Below are positions 25,310 through 33,740 of a DNA stretch of 44,844 nucleotides, one piece after another. The position numbers and the translations under genes were made by a program. The DNA is taken from the NCBI RefSeq assembly GCF_020103755.1, contig NZ_JAHSQD010000012.1, positions 1-44,844 on the forward strand, in the 5' to 3' direction. Source of the DNA: Streptomyces sp. LS1784. Lineage in GTDB: Bacteria > Actinomycetota > Actinomycetes > Streptomycetales > Streptomycetaceae. Numbering within the stretch: the first letter of the stretch is position 1; each line of letters begins with the position of its first letter. The notes under the pieces are model-generated. The model was not told where the DNA came from, did no database searches, and was given only the letters and a program-made list of their open reading frames with translations.

Positions 25310-28168
25310 GTGGATGAAGAGATGACTGAACAGACTCACACAGGGACCGACACCTGGCCCGTGCTCGGCGGCCAGGCCGAGCACGGCCTGGTCCTCCGGC
25401 TGTCCGGCGCCGCCGCGATCGAGCGGGCGGCGGCGGAGGTCACCCAAGCGGCCGCGTCAGCGCGACTGGCCGAGATGGGCAGCTACTGGATCACCGACGC
25501 CGGAGCTGGGTCGTGCTCGGCCGCGGCCGCCGGGCGCGGGCGCCGGGAGGCGCTGCGCCCGCTTCCGCGTGGCGCCGGTCTACGCGTGGTCCTGACACGC
25601 TACCAGGACGAGGCCGCCGACCTGAGCATCGTCGCCCGCCGTGGGCTGCTGGACCACGGCGGCCTGCGCAGGCTGGCTGGGGCGCTGACGACCGCCGACG
25701 CCGAGGCGACCGCCGTGCTCGGTGCCCTGCACGAGGCGGGCGTGCCCGGGACCGCGGGCTGGCGTCCGGCCGCCGCACCTGGCTGGGGGCTGGCCGGTGA
25801 CATCGTGTCCGTTCCCGTGCCGGCAACCGGCCCCGAGTCCCGCGAAGCGGCTGGCCGGACGCCCGTGCGCCCCGGCTGCGTCGTCGCCGCCGCCGCTCTC
25901 GCCCTGAGCCGGTACGAGCGCAGCGCCGCGGTACGGCTGGCCGTAGTGTCGACGGAGTCCTTCGGGTACGCCCCCGAGGCCAAGGTGGTCCAGATCGAGG
26001 TCGACGAGGATCTGGCGATCGGGCAGTTGCTCGGCCAGGTCGAGTCCAGGCTCCGCGATCCGGGAGAGGCCGGTGGCGAGGAGAGTCCCGCGGTCTGCGT
26101 GGTGCTGACCGACCGCCGGCTTGACGAGACATACCTGCCCTTCGCCCCGCACGCCTTCCCGTTGGTACTGACATTCGTCCAGGAGCAGGGCGATGTCCTC
26201 CTCGACACGTCCGCCGGGGCGCCCGAGGCCGTGCACGCGACCGTCGCCGAGGCGTTCACCCGCCAGGTCGAGTGGCTCGCGTCCCAGCTGGACCGTGCGC
26301 CGGCCGAGCAGACCGTCAGCAGCCTCTCGCTTCTCTCCGACGCGCAGGCGCATGCCGTCGTCGCACTGGCGGACAACACCGCGCTGGGCGGTGCGCAGCT
26401 CACGGCCATCCCTGGCATCATCGAACTGCTGGCTCGGGCCCAGCCGGACGCGATCGCCGTGAGCGACGAGACACGGCAGTTGAGCTACCGGGAACTGGAT
26501 GAGTCTGCCTCGACGTGGGCCCGCGCTCTGGTGCGGCAGGGCGTTGCATCCGGCGAGTTCGTCGGCGTCTGCCTCAAGCGCACCGTCGACCTGGTGGTCG
26601 CCCTGCTGGCCGTGCTGAAGACCGGTGCTGCCTACGTCCCGCTCGACCCGCACGCGCCGGACGAGCGCCTGCGGTATATCGCACAGGACGCCGAGCTCAG
26701 CGTGGTCATCAGCACCCTCTCCACCTTCCCCGCTCGGCCGGGTACGCCGGTACTCTCGCCCAGTGCCCTCTCGGAGGCGGCGCGGACGTCACCCGACCTG
26801 ACACTGCCGGCTGTCCGCCCCGAGGACACCGCCTATGTCATCTACACCTCCGGAACCACCGGGCGGCCCAAGGGCGTGGTGGTGCCGCACGGCAACGTCG
26901 TGGCCCTGCTGGAGGCCACGCGCAAGGATATGGCGCTCGGCTCGGACGACGTCTGGACCTTCTTCCACTCGGCGGCCTTCGACTTCTCGGTCTGGGAGAT
27001 CTGGGGCTGCCTGATCACGGGGGGACACCTGGTCGTCGTGCCCTACCTGGTCACCCGGTCGCCCGAGGACTTCCACGCCCTTCTGGTGCGCGAGGGCGTC
27101 ACCTTGCTGAGCCAGACCCCGTCCGCCTTCGCCGGCCTGTTGGAGGTCGACGCGTCCAAGGGAGGGCCCTCACCGCGCATCGTCGTCTTCGGCGGCGAGG
27201 CCCTCGACCCGAAGATGCTGGGCGGCTGGTTCCGTCGCCATCCGGTCCGCGAGAGCCGGCTCATCAACATGTACGGCATCACTGAGACAACTGTGCATGT
27301 CACTCTGCACGACGTGCAGCCCTGGGCGCCCGCCGAGCGCGCTCGCACCGTAGGGCGCCCGCTCGCCGGGTGGTCCCTCTCCATCCGCGACGCGCAAGGC
27401 CGCCCGCTGCCCCCCGGCGCGGTCGGCGAGATCTGGGTCGGGGGAGCCGGACTCGCGAAGCAGTACCTCAACCGGCCCGAACTCACCGTCGAGCGCTTCG
27501 TGGTTGACGGCGTCACAGGCCAGCGCCTGTACCGCAGCGGCGATCTGGGGCGGCTCAGGCTCGATGGCTCGGTCGACCACGTCGGACGGCTGGACGACCA
27601 GGTCAAGATCCGCGGTTTCCGCATCGAACTGGGCGAGATCCGCTCGGTTCTCCTCGACGACCCCGGCGTGACGGATGCCGCGGTGATCGTCCGCGGCCAG
27701 GAAGCCGGACCGGCCCACACACGCATCGTCGCCTACGTCGTGGCGGCCGACGGCTCGAGCGCCGCGGACATCCGGCGGCGCGCCTCGGGCCTGCTGCCCG
27801 ATTACATGGTGCCGGCGGAGCTGATCACGCTACCCGCACTGCCGTTGACCATCAACGGCAAGCTGGACCGCGCGGCGCTGCCCGATCGAGCCACGGCTGC
27901 GGGGCGGACGGAGGAGGTGCTCGCCTCCGATCACCCCGCGGCTTCCGACACCCTGGACAGGCTCCTCGCCATCTGGCGGGCCGTCGTGGCGCCGGACGCC
28001 CGAGCCGACGACCACTTCTTCGAGAACGGCGGTAACTCCCTGCTCGCGGTCCAGCTCCTGAGCGCTGTGCGCAAGGCAGGACTGGGCTCGGTCGCGTTGC
28101 GCGACCTCTACGCCCACCCCACGCCGTCGGGGCTGGCGGCCTGCCTCATGCCCGGCGTGCCAGGCTGA
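25310..28168 (+). CDS. NRPS3: inactive condensation-like domain, adenylation (Thr-like code), PCP
   Basis: 952 residues from GTG 25310; ATG 25322 is an alternative. Residues about 20-345 form a condensation-like fold in which HHxxxDG reads RRGLLDH (110-116), so both catalytic histidines are lost. The adenylation domain follows with [65 protein letters not shown] and the A10 lysine in INGKLDR. The hand-read code D-F-W-S-V-G-M-V-H-K differs from the standard threonine code (DFWNIGMVHK) at two positions, suggesting Thr or a Thr analogue. The PCP has FFENGGNSLLAV with Ser910. With no working condensation or release domain, it must act with the PCP-C protein or NRPS2. It is the last gene of the plus operon. 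Confidence 0.92.
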   Translation: MDEEMTEQTHTGTDTWPVLGGQAEHGLVLRLSGAAAIERAAAEVTQAAASARLAEMGSYWITDAGAGSCSAAAAGRGRREALRPLPRGAGLRVVLTRYQDEAADLSIVARRGLLDHGGLRRLAGALTTADAEATAVLGALHEAGVPGTAGWRPAAAPGWGLAGDIVSVPVPATGPESREAAGRTPVRPGCVVAAAALALSRYERSAAVRLAVVSTESFGYAPEAKVVQIEVDEDLAIGQLLGQVESRLRDPGEAGGEESPAVCVVLTDRRLDETYLPFAPHAFPLVLTFVQEQGDVLLDTSAGAPEAVHATVAEAFTRQVEWLASQLDRAPAEQTVSSLSLLSDAQAHAVVALADNTALGGAQLTAIPGIIELLARAQPDAIAVSDETRQLSYRELDESASTWARALVRQGVASGEFVGVCLKRTVDLVVALLAVLKTGAAYVPLDPHAPDERLRYIAQDAELSVVISTLSTFPARPGTPVLSPSALSEAARTSPDLTLPAVRPEDTAYVIYTSGTTGRPKGVVVPHGNVVALLEATRKDMALGSDDVWTFFHSAAFDFSVWEIWGCLITGGHLVVVPYLVTRSPEDFHALLVREGVTLLSQTPSAFAGLLEVDASKGGPSPRIVVFGGEALDPKMLGGWFRRHPVRESRLINMYGITETTVHVTLHDVQPWAPAERARTVGRPLAGWSLSIRDAQGRPLPPGAVGEIWVGGAGLAKQYLNRPELTVERFVVDGVTGQRLYRSGDLGRLRLDGSVDHVGRLDDQVKIRGFRIELGEIRSVLLDDPGVTDAAVIVRGQEAGPAHTRIVAYVVAADGSSAADIRRRASGLLPDYMVPAELITLPALPLTINGKLDRAALPDRATAAGRTEEVLASDHPAASDTLDRLLAIWRAVVAPDARADDHFFENGGNSLLAVQLLSAVRKAGLGSVALRDLYAHPTPSGLAACLMPGVPG

Positions 28169-28198
28169 GCCCGGTCGGGGGCACGGCCCGGCTCAGCC
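28163..28198 (+). terminator. Stem-loop at the end of the NRPS operon
   Basis: GGCTGAGCC (28163-28171, containing the NRPS3 stop codon) pairs with GGCTCAGCC (28190-28198). With one bulged base, further C/G pairs extend it. Its position at the operon end fits a terminator without a T-tract. Confidence 0.6.
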
Positions 28199-28410
28199 CG
28201 TGCCGACGCCCCGACGGACGCTCGGGCGGGCCTGGTCGAACTCGCCACGGCCGTTCCTCCCACCAGCCGACAGTACGGCGGCACGAGCCGATCAGCCCGG
28301 GTACGCCGCGCTGAGGCGGGGAGGAGCGACCGAGCACCTTCCCGGTGCCGACCGCCGCCCGGAGTCACCGCCAGGGTGTCTGCTGAAGCGACGTCAGGAA
28401 GTGGTGGCAC

Positions 28411-29694
28411 ATGCGTCAGCCGGTGCGTATCCCCATACCGGCCGCACCGGAGCGGATGAACCCCGTCATCACCACGGTGCTGGCGGTGGCCTGCGGGCTG
28501 ACCGTGGCCAACCTCTACTACGCCCAGCCTCTGCTCGAACTCGTCGCCCGTTCATTCGGGGTGAGCCAGGGCACGGCGACAACAGTGGTGACACTGACTC
28601 AGGTGGGCTACGCTCTCGGGCTGTTGTTCGTGCTCCCGCTCGGCGACCTGGTCGAGAACCGCCGACTCGCCACCCGGACGCTGGTGGTGACGGCGACCGC
28701 GCTGCTGCTCGCCGCGGCGAGCCCGTACTTCGCCATGTTCCTCGCCGCCTCGGTGCTGGTAGGCACCACGTCCGTGGTCGCCCAGGTGCTCGTCCCGCTC
28801 GCCGCCCACCTCGCGCCCGCCGACCGGCGCGGCGCGATCGTCGGCCAGGTGATGAGTGGCTTGCTGATCGGCATCCTGCTCGCCCGCACGGTCGCCAGCC
28901 TGGTGGCCGATCTGCTCGGCTGGCGGGCGATCTACTGCGTCTCCGCGGCGCTGATGGTGCTGCTCGCCCTGGTGCTGCGCTGCGTACTGCCGCACCGTGC
29001 CCCCGAACACACCGCCAACTACCGCTACCTGCTTGCCGGCCTGGGCGAACTGGCGCGCCGGGAACCGGTGCTGCGCCGCCGCGCGCTCTGCCAGGCGACG
29101 ATGTTCGCAGCCTTCACGGCCTTCTGGACCGTCATCGCCTACGAGCTCATCGACGAGCACCACTTCGGCCAGGCCCAGATCGCCCTCTTCGCTCTGGCCG
29201 GCGTGGGCGGTGCGGCCGCGGCCCCGGTCGCTGGCCGCATCGCCGACCGCGGCCATGGCAGCAGCGCCAGCGGTGCCGCGCTGCTGCTTGCCTCGCTCGC
29301 CTTCTTTCTCGCCGCCGCCGGACACCGGTGCGTCCCACTGCTCGCCGCCGCCGCGGTGCTGTTGGACTTCGCCGTCCAGGCCCACCAGGTCATGAGCCAG
29401 CACGAGATCTACGCCCTGCGCGGCGACGCCCGCGCCCGGATCAACACCGTCTTCATGACCTCCGTCTTCGTCGGCGGCGCCGGCTCCTCGGCCGTCGCCG
29501 GCGTCCTGCACACCGCGTTCGGCTGGCGCGGCGTCTGCGCGTTCGGCGCCCTCCTCCCACTGGTGGGCCTGCTCATGTGGGCTTACGGCGCGTGGACGAT
29601 GACACCGCGTGGTCGGCCGTCCGCAGGCCCGGAGCATCCAGCGGAGCCCGCGCGGAGCGCGACCCGTACCCAACAGCGAGTGACCGGGCTGTGA
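28411..29694 (+). CDS. MFS transporter (YnfM/NepI-like)
   Basis: A 427-residue major facilitator with about twelve membrane helices. Early features are GLTVANLYYAQPLLELVARSF and the motif-A-like loop LPLGDLVENRRLATRT. Other landmarks are LLIGILLARTVASLVADLLGWR and MSQHEIYALRGDARARINTVFM, typical of the YnfM/sugar-efflux branch. The hydrophilic tail (about residues 395-427) is unstructured. The gene is 242 bases after NRPS3, beyond a likely terminator, so it may have its own promoter. It probably exports the product or an intermediate, but it might be an unrelated flanking gene. Confidence 0.88.
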   Translation: MRQPVRIPIPAAPERMNPVITTVLAVACGLTVANLYYAQPLLELVARSFGVSQGTATTVVTLTQVGYALGLLFVLPLGDLVENRRLATRTLVVTATALLLAAASPYFAMFLAASVLVGTTSVVAQVLVPLAAHLAPADRRGAIVGQVMSGLLIGILLARTVASLVADLLGWRAIYCVSAALMVLLALVLRCVLPHRAPEHTANYRYLLAGLGELARREPVLRRRALCQATMFAAFTAFWTVIAYELIDEHHFGQAQIALFALAGVGGAAAAPVAGRIADRGHGSSASGAALLLASLAFFLAAAGHRCVPLLAAAAVLLDFAVQAHQVMSQHEIYALRGDARARINTVFMTSVFVGGAGSSAVAGVLHTAFGWRGVCAFGALLPLVGLLMWAYGAWTMTPRGRPSAGPEHPAEPARSATRTQQRVTGL

Positions 29695-29889
29695 CCTCCG
29701 TGCGGCGTCCGAGCCATCCTTGTGACGTCTCGTTGGCCAGACTTGCGAGCCGACCCGGCTACCTTCACCAGTCAGGCGTCGAGCACCGCCTCCTTGAGCT
29801 GCACGAAGTGCGCCAGATGGCATCCTTCCGCGTACCGCTGCCGGACGAAGCTGACTCGGCTTCCGAGGCGCCGGTGCGGAAATCACCGG

Positions 29890-30006
29890 TGCAGCCAGGA
29901 AGTGATGCAGCCGGGCTCCGAGATCGAGGACCTCGACCGTCACGTTCTTCGGATCCCCGAAGGTCCATCGGGTGACGGTCGCGGACCCCGACCTGGTTGT
30001 GCTCAT
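29890..30006 (-). pseudogene. Aldose 1-epimerase-like N-terminal fragment
   Basis: From the ATG at 30006 the minus strand encodes MSTTRSGSATVTRWTFGD and then VTVEVLDLGARLHHF, which resembles the first beta strands of aldose 1-epimerases (R-W-T-x and V-x-V-L-x-L-G-A). The similarity ends after about 40 residues and the frame turns into low-complexity sequence. None of the catalytic His or Glu regions are present. It is probably a dead 5' remnant, but the resemblance is short. Confidence 0.4.
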
Positions 30007-30064
30007 GTGTTCGGGGTTGCGGGTGAGGTCGACTGATGTGGTTACTTGAAGCAAGGTGCGTCCT

Positions 30065-30102
30065 CCGCTGGCGTGCTCTCACTGGTGAGAGCGCGCCAGC
30101 GG
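30065..30102. terminator. Strong hairpin (about 18 bp)
   Basis: CGCTGGCGTGCTCTCAC and its near-perfect complement (one G-T pair) are separated by two bases. It is terminator-like, but no intact gene ends next to it. It probably belonged to a gene now lost. Confidence 0.5.
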
Positions 30103-30333
30103 GGGGGATAGGTGGAGCCACCCTGGGTCGATCCCGTGTTGGTGTCACGTGGCCCTTTTCGTCAGTCGGTGCCTGCCGCGACCCTGCCGTGAGGTGGTGC
30201 AACGAATCGACTTGTCAAAAGCCGGCTGGGCGAGATCGGAGGCCTCGTTCGCTGGCGCGAGTGGGGCTGGGTCGGGGGTTGCCGCAGGCCGGGGCCTCCG
30301 CCTTGGTCCTGCTCAACTATGGCTGCTTGCAGG

Positions 30334-30480
30334 TCAGTTATCGCCGAAGTTGAACACCGCGGTGACGGGTGCATGGTCGCTCCAGCGCTCCGCGTGGGAG
30401 GCGGCGCGCTCGACGTGGGCCTCGATGCATTTGCCCGCAATGCCCGGAGTTGTCACGATAAGGTCGATGCGCCAGCGGAA
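30334..30480 (-). pseudogene. Exodeoxyribonuclease III C-terminal remnant
   Basis: The last 45 or so codons of this minus frame read RIDLIVTTPGIAGKCIEAHV and then ERWSDHAPVTAVFNF, followed closely by a stop. This is the conserved C-terminus of XthA-type exonuclease III, including the catalytic SDHxP motif. Upstream codons do not continue the family (the normal DNA-binding WWSYR-type segment is missing and the sequence is Arg/Ser-rich). The 5' four-fifths of the gene has therefore been lost or replaced. Confidence 0.75.
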
Positions 30481-31410
30481 CGACACCTTTCGAAAAAGGT
30501 CCACCCGTTCGAGCATGGCTTGTTCGAGGGTGCTCGCTGGCCTGGTCGTGGCGGCCCGCCCGGCACCGCTGGGGCGCGAGCGCGAACCGGAGCCGGCAGA
30601 GGTGATCCGGAGGGCCGCCTGGGCGCAGATCACCGAGCGGACCGACCAGCCGGCATACGAGGCGGCGTTGTACGCGCGGCGGTGGGATGGCGGCGCCGAC
30701 TGGCGCTCGGGGGAGAGCTGTGGACTGTACCCGCAGGGCAGCGCGCCGGCGGCCGGCCTGCCGGTCGTTCGGACCATGACATAGGCCTTCCCCGGTGGGA
30801 CTGCCCGCAGGGCTGCGGCCTTCGTGCCTTCAGGGACGGGTCGGGAAAGGCGGCAAGGGAACGCCCGCGCCCCGGACCCGGACCTGATCCGCCCGGGCTG
30901 GCGAGTGGCAGCGAAGGGTGTCCCGGCCGGCCGGCAGGCGGTGTGGGATCCCAGATTCCGTGTCCTCTCCCCATGGGCGATGTCCACCGCGTGGCCAAAA
31001 GGACACGGGAACGGAAATCGGCAGGTGAATCGCCGCTGCCCGAGCCAAGGGTTGTCACGCAACGGCGGGACGCAAGTGAGATGACCTCTCATGCCATCAG
31101 TGTGCTCGCGACCACTGGCAGTGCCGCCGCGGCCCGGCAACGCCCATCTGGACACGGCGGGCGGCGACGACCGGCGGGTGCCGGCGGGTGCTGGCGGTGC
31201 TGGGATTCCGAAGGAACCGGTCGGCCCCGGGCGCTCGCCGAAGGCCCGGCCGACGCGGGGGCGGCGAAAAGGTTGGTGTGCAGGGCCGACGGAACCGGGT
31301 AACGTCTGTGTCATGTTCTTCCAGACGCCGATTTACGAGTGAGCGCGTGATGGGCCCCTGCTGACGTCCTTCGACGTCGCCGCCCGTCCCCCACCGATGA
31401 ATCCGTAGAT

Positions 31411-31429
31411 CACTTCACTTCACTTCACT
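31411..31429 (+). repeat. CACTT tandem repeat upstream of a small gene
   Basis: Nearly four copies of the pentamer CACTT lie just before the ribosome site of the DUF6243-like gene. Slippage here could change leader length, but no regulatory role is shown. Confidence 0.7.
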
Positions 31430-31448
31430 ACCGGGAGAACCCACGACC

Positions 31449-31658
31449 ATGAGCAAGAACATCAACAACCCCGTGGGCATGGGCGGCGGCCAGCGCAAGA
31501 GGCAGTCCCGCGCCGAACGGCAGAACAACGGTCCGCACCGCAACCTCGACCGCCAGGGTGCAGCCGACCAGAAGGCGGAGCTGGTGCGCAAGATGCGCGA
31601 GAAGGCAGGAACGGCTGAGGGCGCCGGGCAGGCGGGCGGCGACACCGTACAAGGCTGA
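31449..31658 (+). CDS. Small basic protein, DUF6243-like
   Basis: A 69-residue hydrophilic protein starting MSKNINNPVGMGGGQRKRQS, then RAERQNN, HRNLDRQGAADQ and a helix KAELVRKMREKAG. This resembles the small Streptomyces DUF6243 proteins, whose function is unknown. GGGAG precedes the ATG by 11 bases. It has no signal peptide or Cys. It is followed by a strong terminator and stands alone as a transcription unit. The family assignment is from memory of the pattern. Confidence 0.75.
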   Translation: MSKNINNPVGMGGGQRKRQSRAERQNNGPHRNLDRQGAADQKAELVRKMREKAGTAEGAGQAGGDTVQG

Positions 31659-31690
31659 CGCACCGCCGCTGCAGCGCGGCACCGCACGGG

Positions 31691-31727
31691 GCAGGGCTCG
31701 GACCGCGACGCGCGGTCCGAGCCCTGC
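31691..31727. terminator. 17-bp hairpin terminator
   Basis: GCAGGGCTCGGACCGCG, a three-base loop ACG, and the exact reverse complement. It lies 33 bases after the DUF6243-like stop and before the convergent LuxR gene end, so it may serve both directions. Confidence 0.85.
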
Positions 31728-31838
31728 TGCCGTACCGGGCGCGGCCGGTCCCGCTCGGCTCTGGCCGGCCGTCGCACGGCCCGGTCTTCGAGGGTGTCGA
31801 CGACGCGGTCGGACAGGGCGACCGAGGCGGTGATGCCC

Positions 31839-32324
31839 TCACGGTCCCTCCGCGGCGCTCTCTGCGGGGCCGGGAATCCTGCCACCGGGCACGGTTCCCC
31901 GTCGGCAGAGGTGGTCGTGCTGGACGAGGGCGATCAGGCCTGCTTCCAGTCGTGAGTTCACGCCGAGTTTGCCGAGGATGCTCGTCACGTGTTTCTTGAC
32001 GGTCCGTTCGGTGATGCCCATGCGCGAGGCGATGGGAAGGTTTCCCAGCCCGACACCCAGGAGGAGCAGGACGCTGGACTCCCGGAGGGTGAGGGCGGAC
32101 AGGTCGCGCGTTGGCCGGAGGGCGGCGAGCATGATGCCGCCGCAGGGGCAGTCGGTGGATCTCGGGAGGGCGTGGGGGGCCACCGGTGATGTCGTCCGTT
32201 CATCGTGGGGTGGTGTCGTGAGGCGTCGCGCGGGAGTCGGCCGGACGAGGAGGCGGGTGTTCCATCTGGTTGCCCGCTGTTCGACGGCGGTCAGGGCGTT
32301 CCATGGAACCGGCGCGATGTTCAT
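31839..32324 (-). CDS. LuxR-type HTH regulator
   Basis: 161 residues from ATG 32324 (AGGA nine bases upstream); the longer open frame upstream is Pro/Arg-rich and unlikely. The N-terminal 70 residues have no recognisable receiver domain. The C-terminal part is a LuxR/NarL helix-turn-helix: LTLRESSVLLLLGVGLGNLP, IASRMGITERTVKKHVTSIL, GKLGVNSRLEAGLIA. It is a single-domain-style regulator, which cannot be phosphorylated at a receiver. The target is unknown; the neighbouring secreted-protein genes on the same strand upstream are candidates. Confidence 0.85.
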   Translation of the reverse strand: MNIAPVPWNALTAVEQRATRWNTRLLVRPTPARRLTTPPHDERTTSPVAPHALPRSTDCPCGGIMLAALRPTRDLSALTLRESSVLLLLGVGLGNLPIASRMGITERTVKKHVTSILGKLGVNSRLEAGLIALVQHDHLCRRGTVPGGRIPGPAESAAEGP

Positions 32325-32735
32325 GTCCTGTGATCCTAGGTTCGCGGGAGCGGGCAGGACCGGGGTCAGGCGGCTGGACCCGACCCCCTGGCCGGTTGGA
32401 TGAAGCCCGCGAGGCGGGGCCTTGACAGCCCGTCGGTCGGCCGGTGGATTCGCGTCGGGTGGTGAGGATCGCCCCCGCCGATCGGCGGGGGCGGTGGCGG
32501 ACGTCTGGCCGGAGGAAGGGGGTGGCGGCCGGTTCGCTGCCGGACGGCCGGCGTCATTGTCGTGCTGGGACATGGGTGTGTCAGTACCGTCCCAGGTCAA
32601 TGGTGTCAGGCGCCGCCGGTGATGGCCTGGGTGTGTGCGTCCAGGGTCCGGCGGGCGTCGACAGCAGCGTACCGGGCAGCCGGCTGTGACAGTTGCTCCG
32701 GCGGGGCCGTAGGTGAGTGGCCTCGCCGGTATCTG
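32325..32735. other. Intergenic region with perfect palindrome
   Basis: 411 bases between the start of the LuxR-type gene and the end of the small membrane-protein gene. It holds the palindrome at 32470-32493 and otherwise GC-rich sequence with no supported gene. Confidence 0.6.
32470..32493. terminator. Perfect 24-base palindrome
   Basis: The 11-base arm CGCCCCCGCCG, central AT, and the exact complement. It lies downstream of the minus-strand secreted/membrane protein pair (ends 32736) and upstream of the LuxR gene. Probably a terminator. Its GCCGATCGGC core recurs in the larger palindrome at 35869-35912. Confidence 0.6.
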
Positions 32736-33116
32736 TTAGAACATGTAGGGTGCGAGCCCTGCCGTGCCTCCGCCGATGACGGGCACTGCCAGCACGAACC
32801 AGCCTCGCAGGCTCTTAACGGGAGAGCCTTCCTGTCGGAGTATCAGCGCCAGTGCCATGCCCGCCGTGGCGGGCAGCAGGACTCCGAGCAGCACCAACGT
32901 CAGGAGGTTGGGGACCTCGTGGCGGGTGATGGCCCAGCCCGCTCCGAGGCTGAGGGCTGCCGCTGTCAGCAGGTCCCTGGTCGGCGTGAGCAGTTCGTGT
33001 CGGGCCCTGCTGGCGCCCGCGATGCGCGCACGGTGACGGATACCCAGCAGCATCCAGGCGACCCCGACGATGACGAGCGCGGTCTCCGCGCCGAGAACGA
33101 GTTGTGCCGGTTCCAC
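32736..33116 (-). CDS. Small polytopic membrane protein
   Basis: 126 residues from GTG 33116 with AAGGAG six bases upstream. About four hydrophobic segments can be seen: LVIVGVAWMLLGI, LLTAAALSLGAGWAI, LLTLVLLGVLLPATAGMAL and GWFVLAVPVIGGGTAG. There is no recognised family. The gene starts only 12 bases after the stop of the secreted-protein gene at 33129-33740, so the two form an operon. Pairing of a secreted cationic protein with a small membrane protein suggests export help or immunity, but this is inference. Confidence 0.75.
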   Translation of the reverse strand: MEPAQLVLGAETALVIVGVAWMLLGIRHRARIAGASRARHELLTPTRDLLTAAALSLGAGWAITRHEVPNLLTLVLLGVLLPATAGMALALILRQEGSPVKSLRGWFVLAVPVIGGGTAGLAPYMF

Positions 33117-33128
33117 TGCTGTCTCCTT

Positions 33129-33740
33129 CTATGAGCATGCCTGCTGGATGCCGTCCAGGCCGAGCAGGATCAGGGCTGCGTCCTTCAGGTCGGCTCCCAC
33201 CGTGGCGCCCTGGCCTTTGCGGATGCCCTTGATGGCGTTGACGACTCTGCGGACTCCGTACTTCTTGAGGATCTTCGCGACCTTCCACACCTTCGAGGCC
33301 GGGAGCAGGGTCCCGGCGGCGGCGGCGGTCACCAGGCCGATGCACTTGATGTCGAACCAGCCGGCCTGCACCGCCCGGGTGTCGCCGTAGCGGGGACCGG
33401 GCGCCTCGGCGATCTGCTGCTTCAGGCGGATGATCACCGCGTCGCCGCCTTGGTCGACAATGGTGTCCGGGACCGCCTCCAACTGGGTCAGGTACGGCTC
33501 GTACGCGGCGGTCACGAGTTGTTCGAACTCCGCGTCCGTCAGGTTCTGGAGCTTTGCGGGCACCTTGTTCACTGCGGAATCGGCCGGCTGAGCCGGGGCC
33601 GCCACGTGGGCTCCCGGGCGCTCGGACCACGCCGCGTGGGCACCGGACACCGTTGCGACCATGGCGCCGGCGGTCAGCGCCGCGACGAGCATCGCCGCCG
33701 CGGGCGACAGGAACCGGCCGGCAGCCGTTGTGTGGGACAT
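33129..33740 (-). CDS. Secreted protein with cationic C-terminal region
   Basis: 203 residues from ATG 33740 (GGGGAG nine bases upstream). A signal peptide spans about residues 1-36 (AAAMLVAALTAGAMVATVSG, cleavage after AHA). An acidic helical middle (DAEFEQLVTAAYEPYLTQLE) is followed by a C-terminal part with Cys in DIKCIGLV, a hydrophobic Ala-rich stretch, the basic amphipathic segment VWKVAKILKKYGVRRVV and GIRKGQG, and a last Cys at ACS. No family was recognised. The two Cys flanking a hydrophobic/basic region could form a disulfide. The design recalls secreted antimicrobial or membrane-active proteins but is not proof. Confidence 0.8.
   Translation of the reverse strand: MSHTTAAGRFLSPAAAMLVAALTAGAMVATVSGAHAAWSERPGAHVAAPAQPADSAVNKVPAKLQNLTDAEFEQLVTAAYEPYLTQLEAVPDTIVDQGGDAVIIRLKQQIAEAPGPRYGDTRAVQAGWFDIKCIGLVTAAAAGTLLPASKVWKVAKILKKYGVRRVVNAIKGIRKGQGATVGADLKDAALILLGLDGIQQACS

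Larger units (their letters stand above)
29695..31448. other. Gene-decay region without an intact gene
   Basis: About 1.75 kb with no intact gene that I can support. It holds fragments of an aldose-epimerase-like gene (about 29890-30006) and an exonuclease III gene (30334-30480), a strong hairpin (30065-30102), and minus-strand codons near 29775-29835 reading YAEGCHLAHFVQLKEAVLDA before a stop, perhaps another 3' remnant. A nine-codon ORF (ATG at 31315, MFFQTPIYE) lies just before the DUF6243-like gene. The longer ORFs here have Arg/Pro/Gly-rich compositions of non-coding frames. Confidence 0.6.

Noticed and set aside
28552-30054. 500-residue minus ORF opposite the MFS gene
   Set aside because: Most of it is antisense to the MFS transporter. 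Only its first 40 or so codons resemble a protein (aldose-epimerase fragment), which is listed separately.
30149-30784. Plus-strand ORF with REPEPAEVIRRAAWAQITER
   Set aside because: A short helical-looking stretch, but there is no family match, no convincing start, and it overlaps the xthA remnant.
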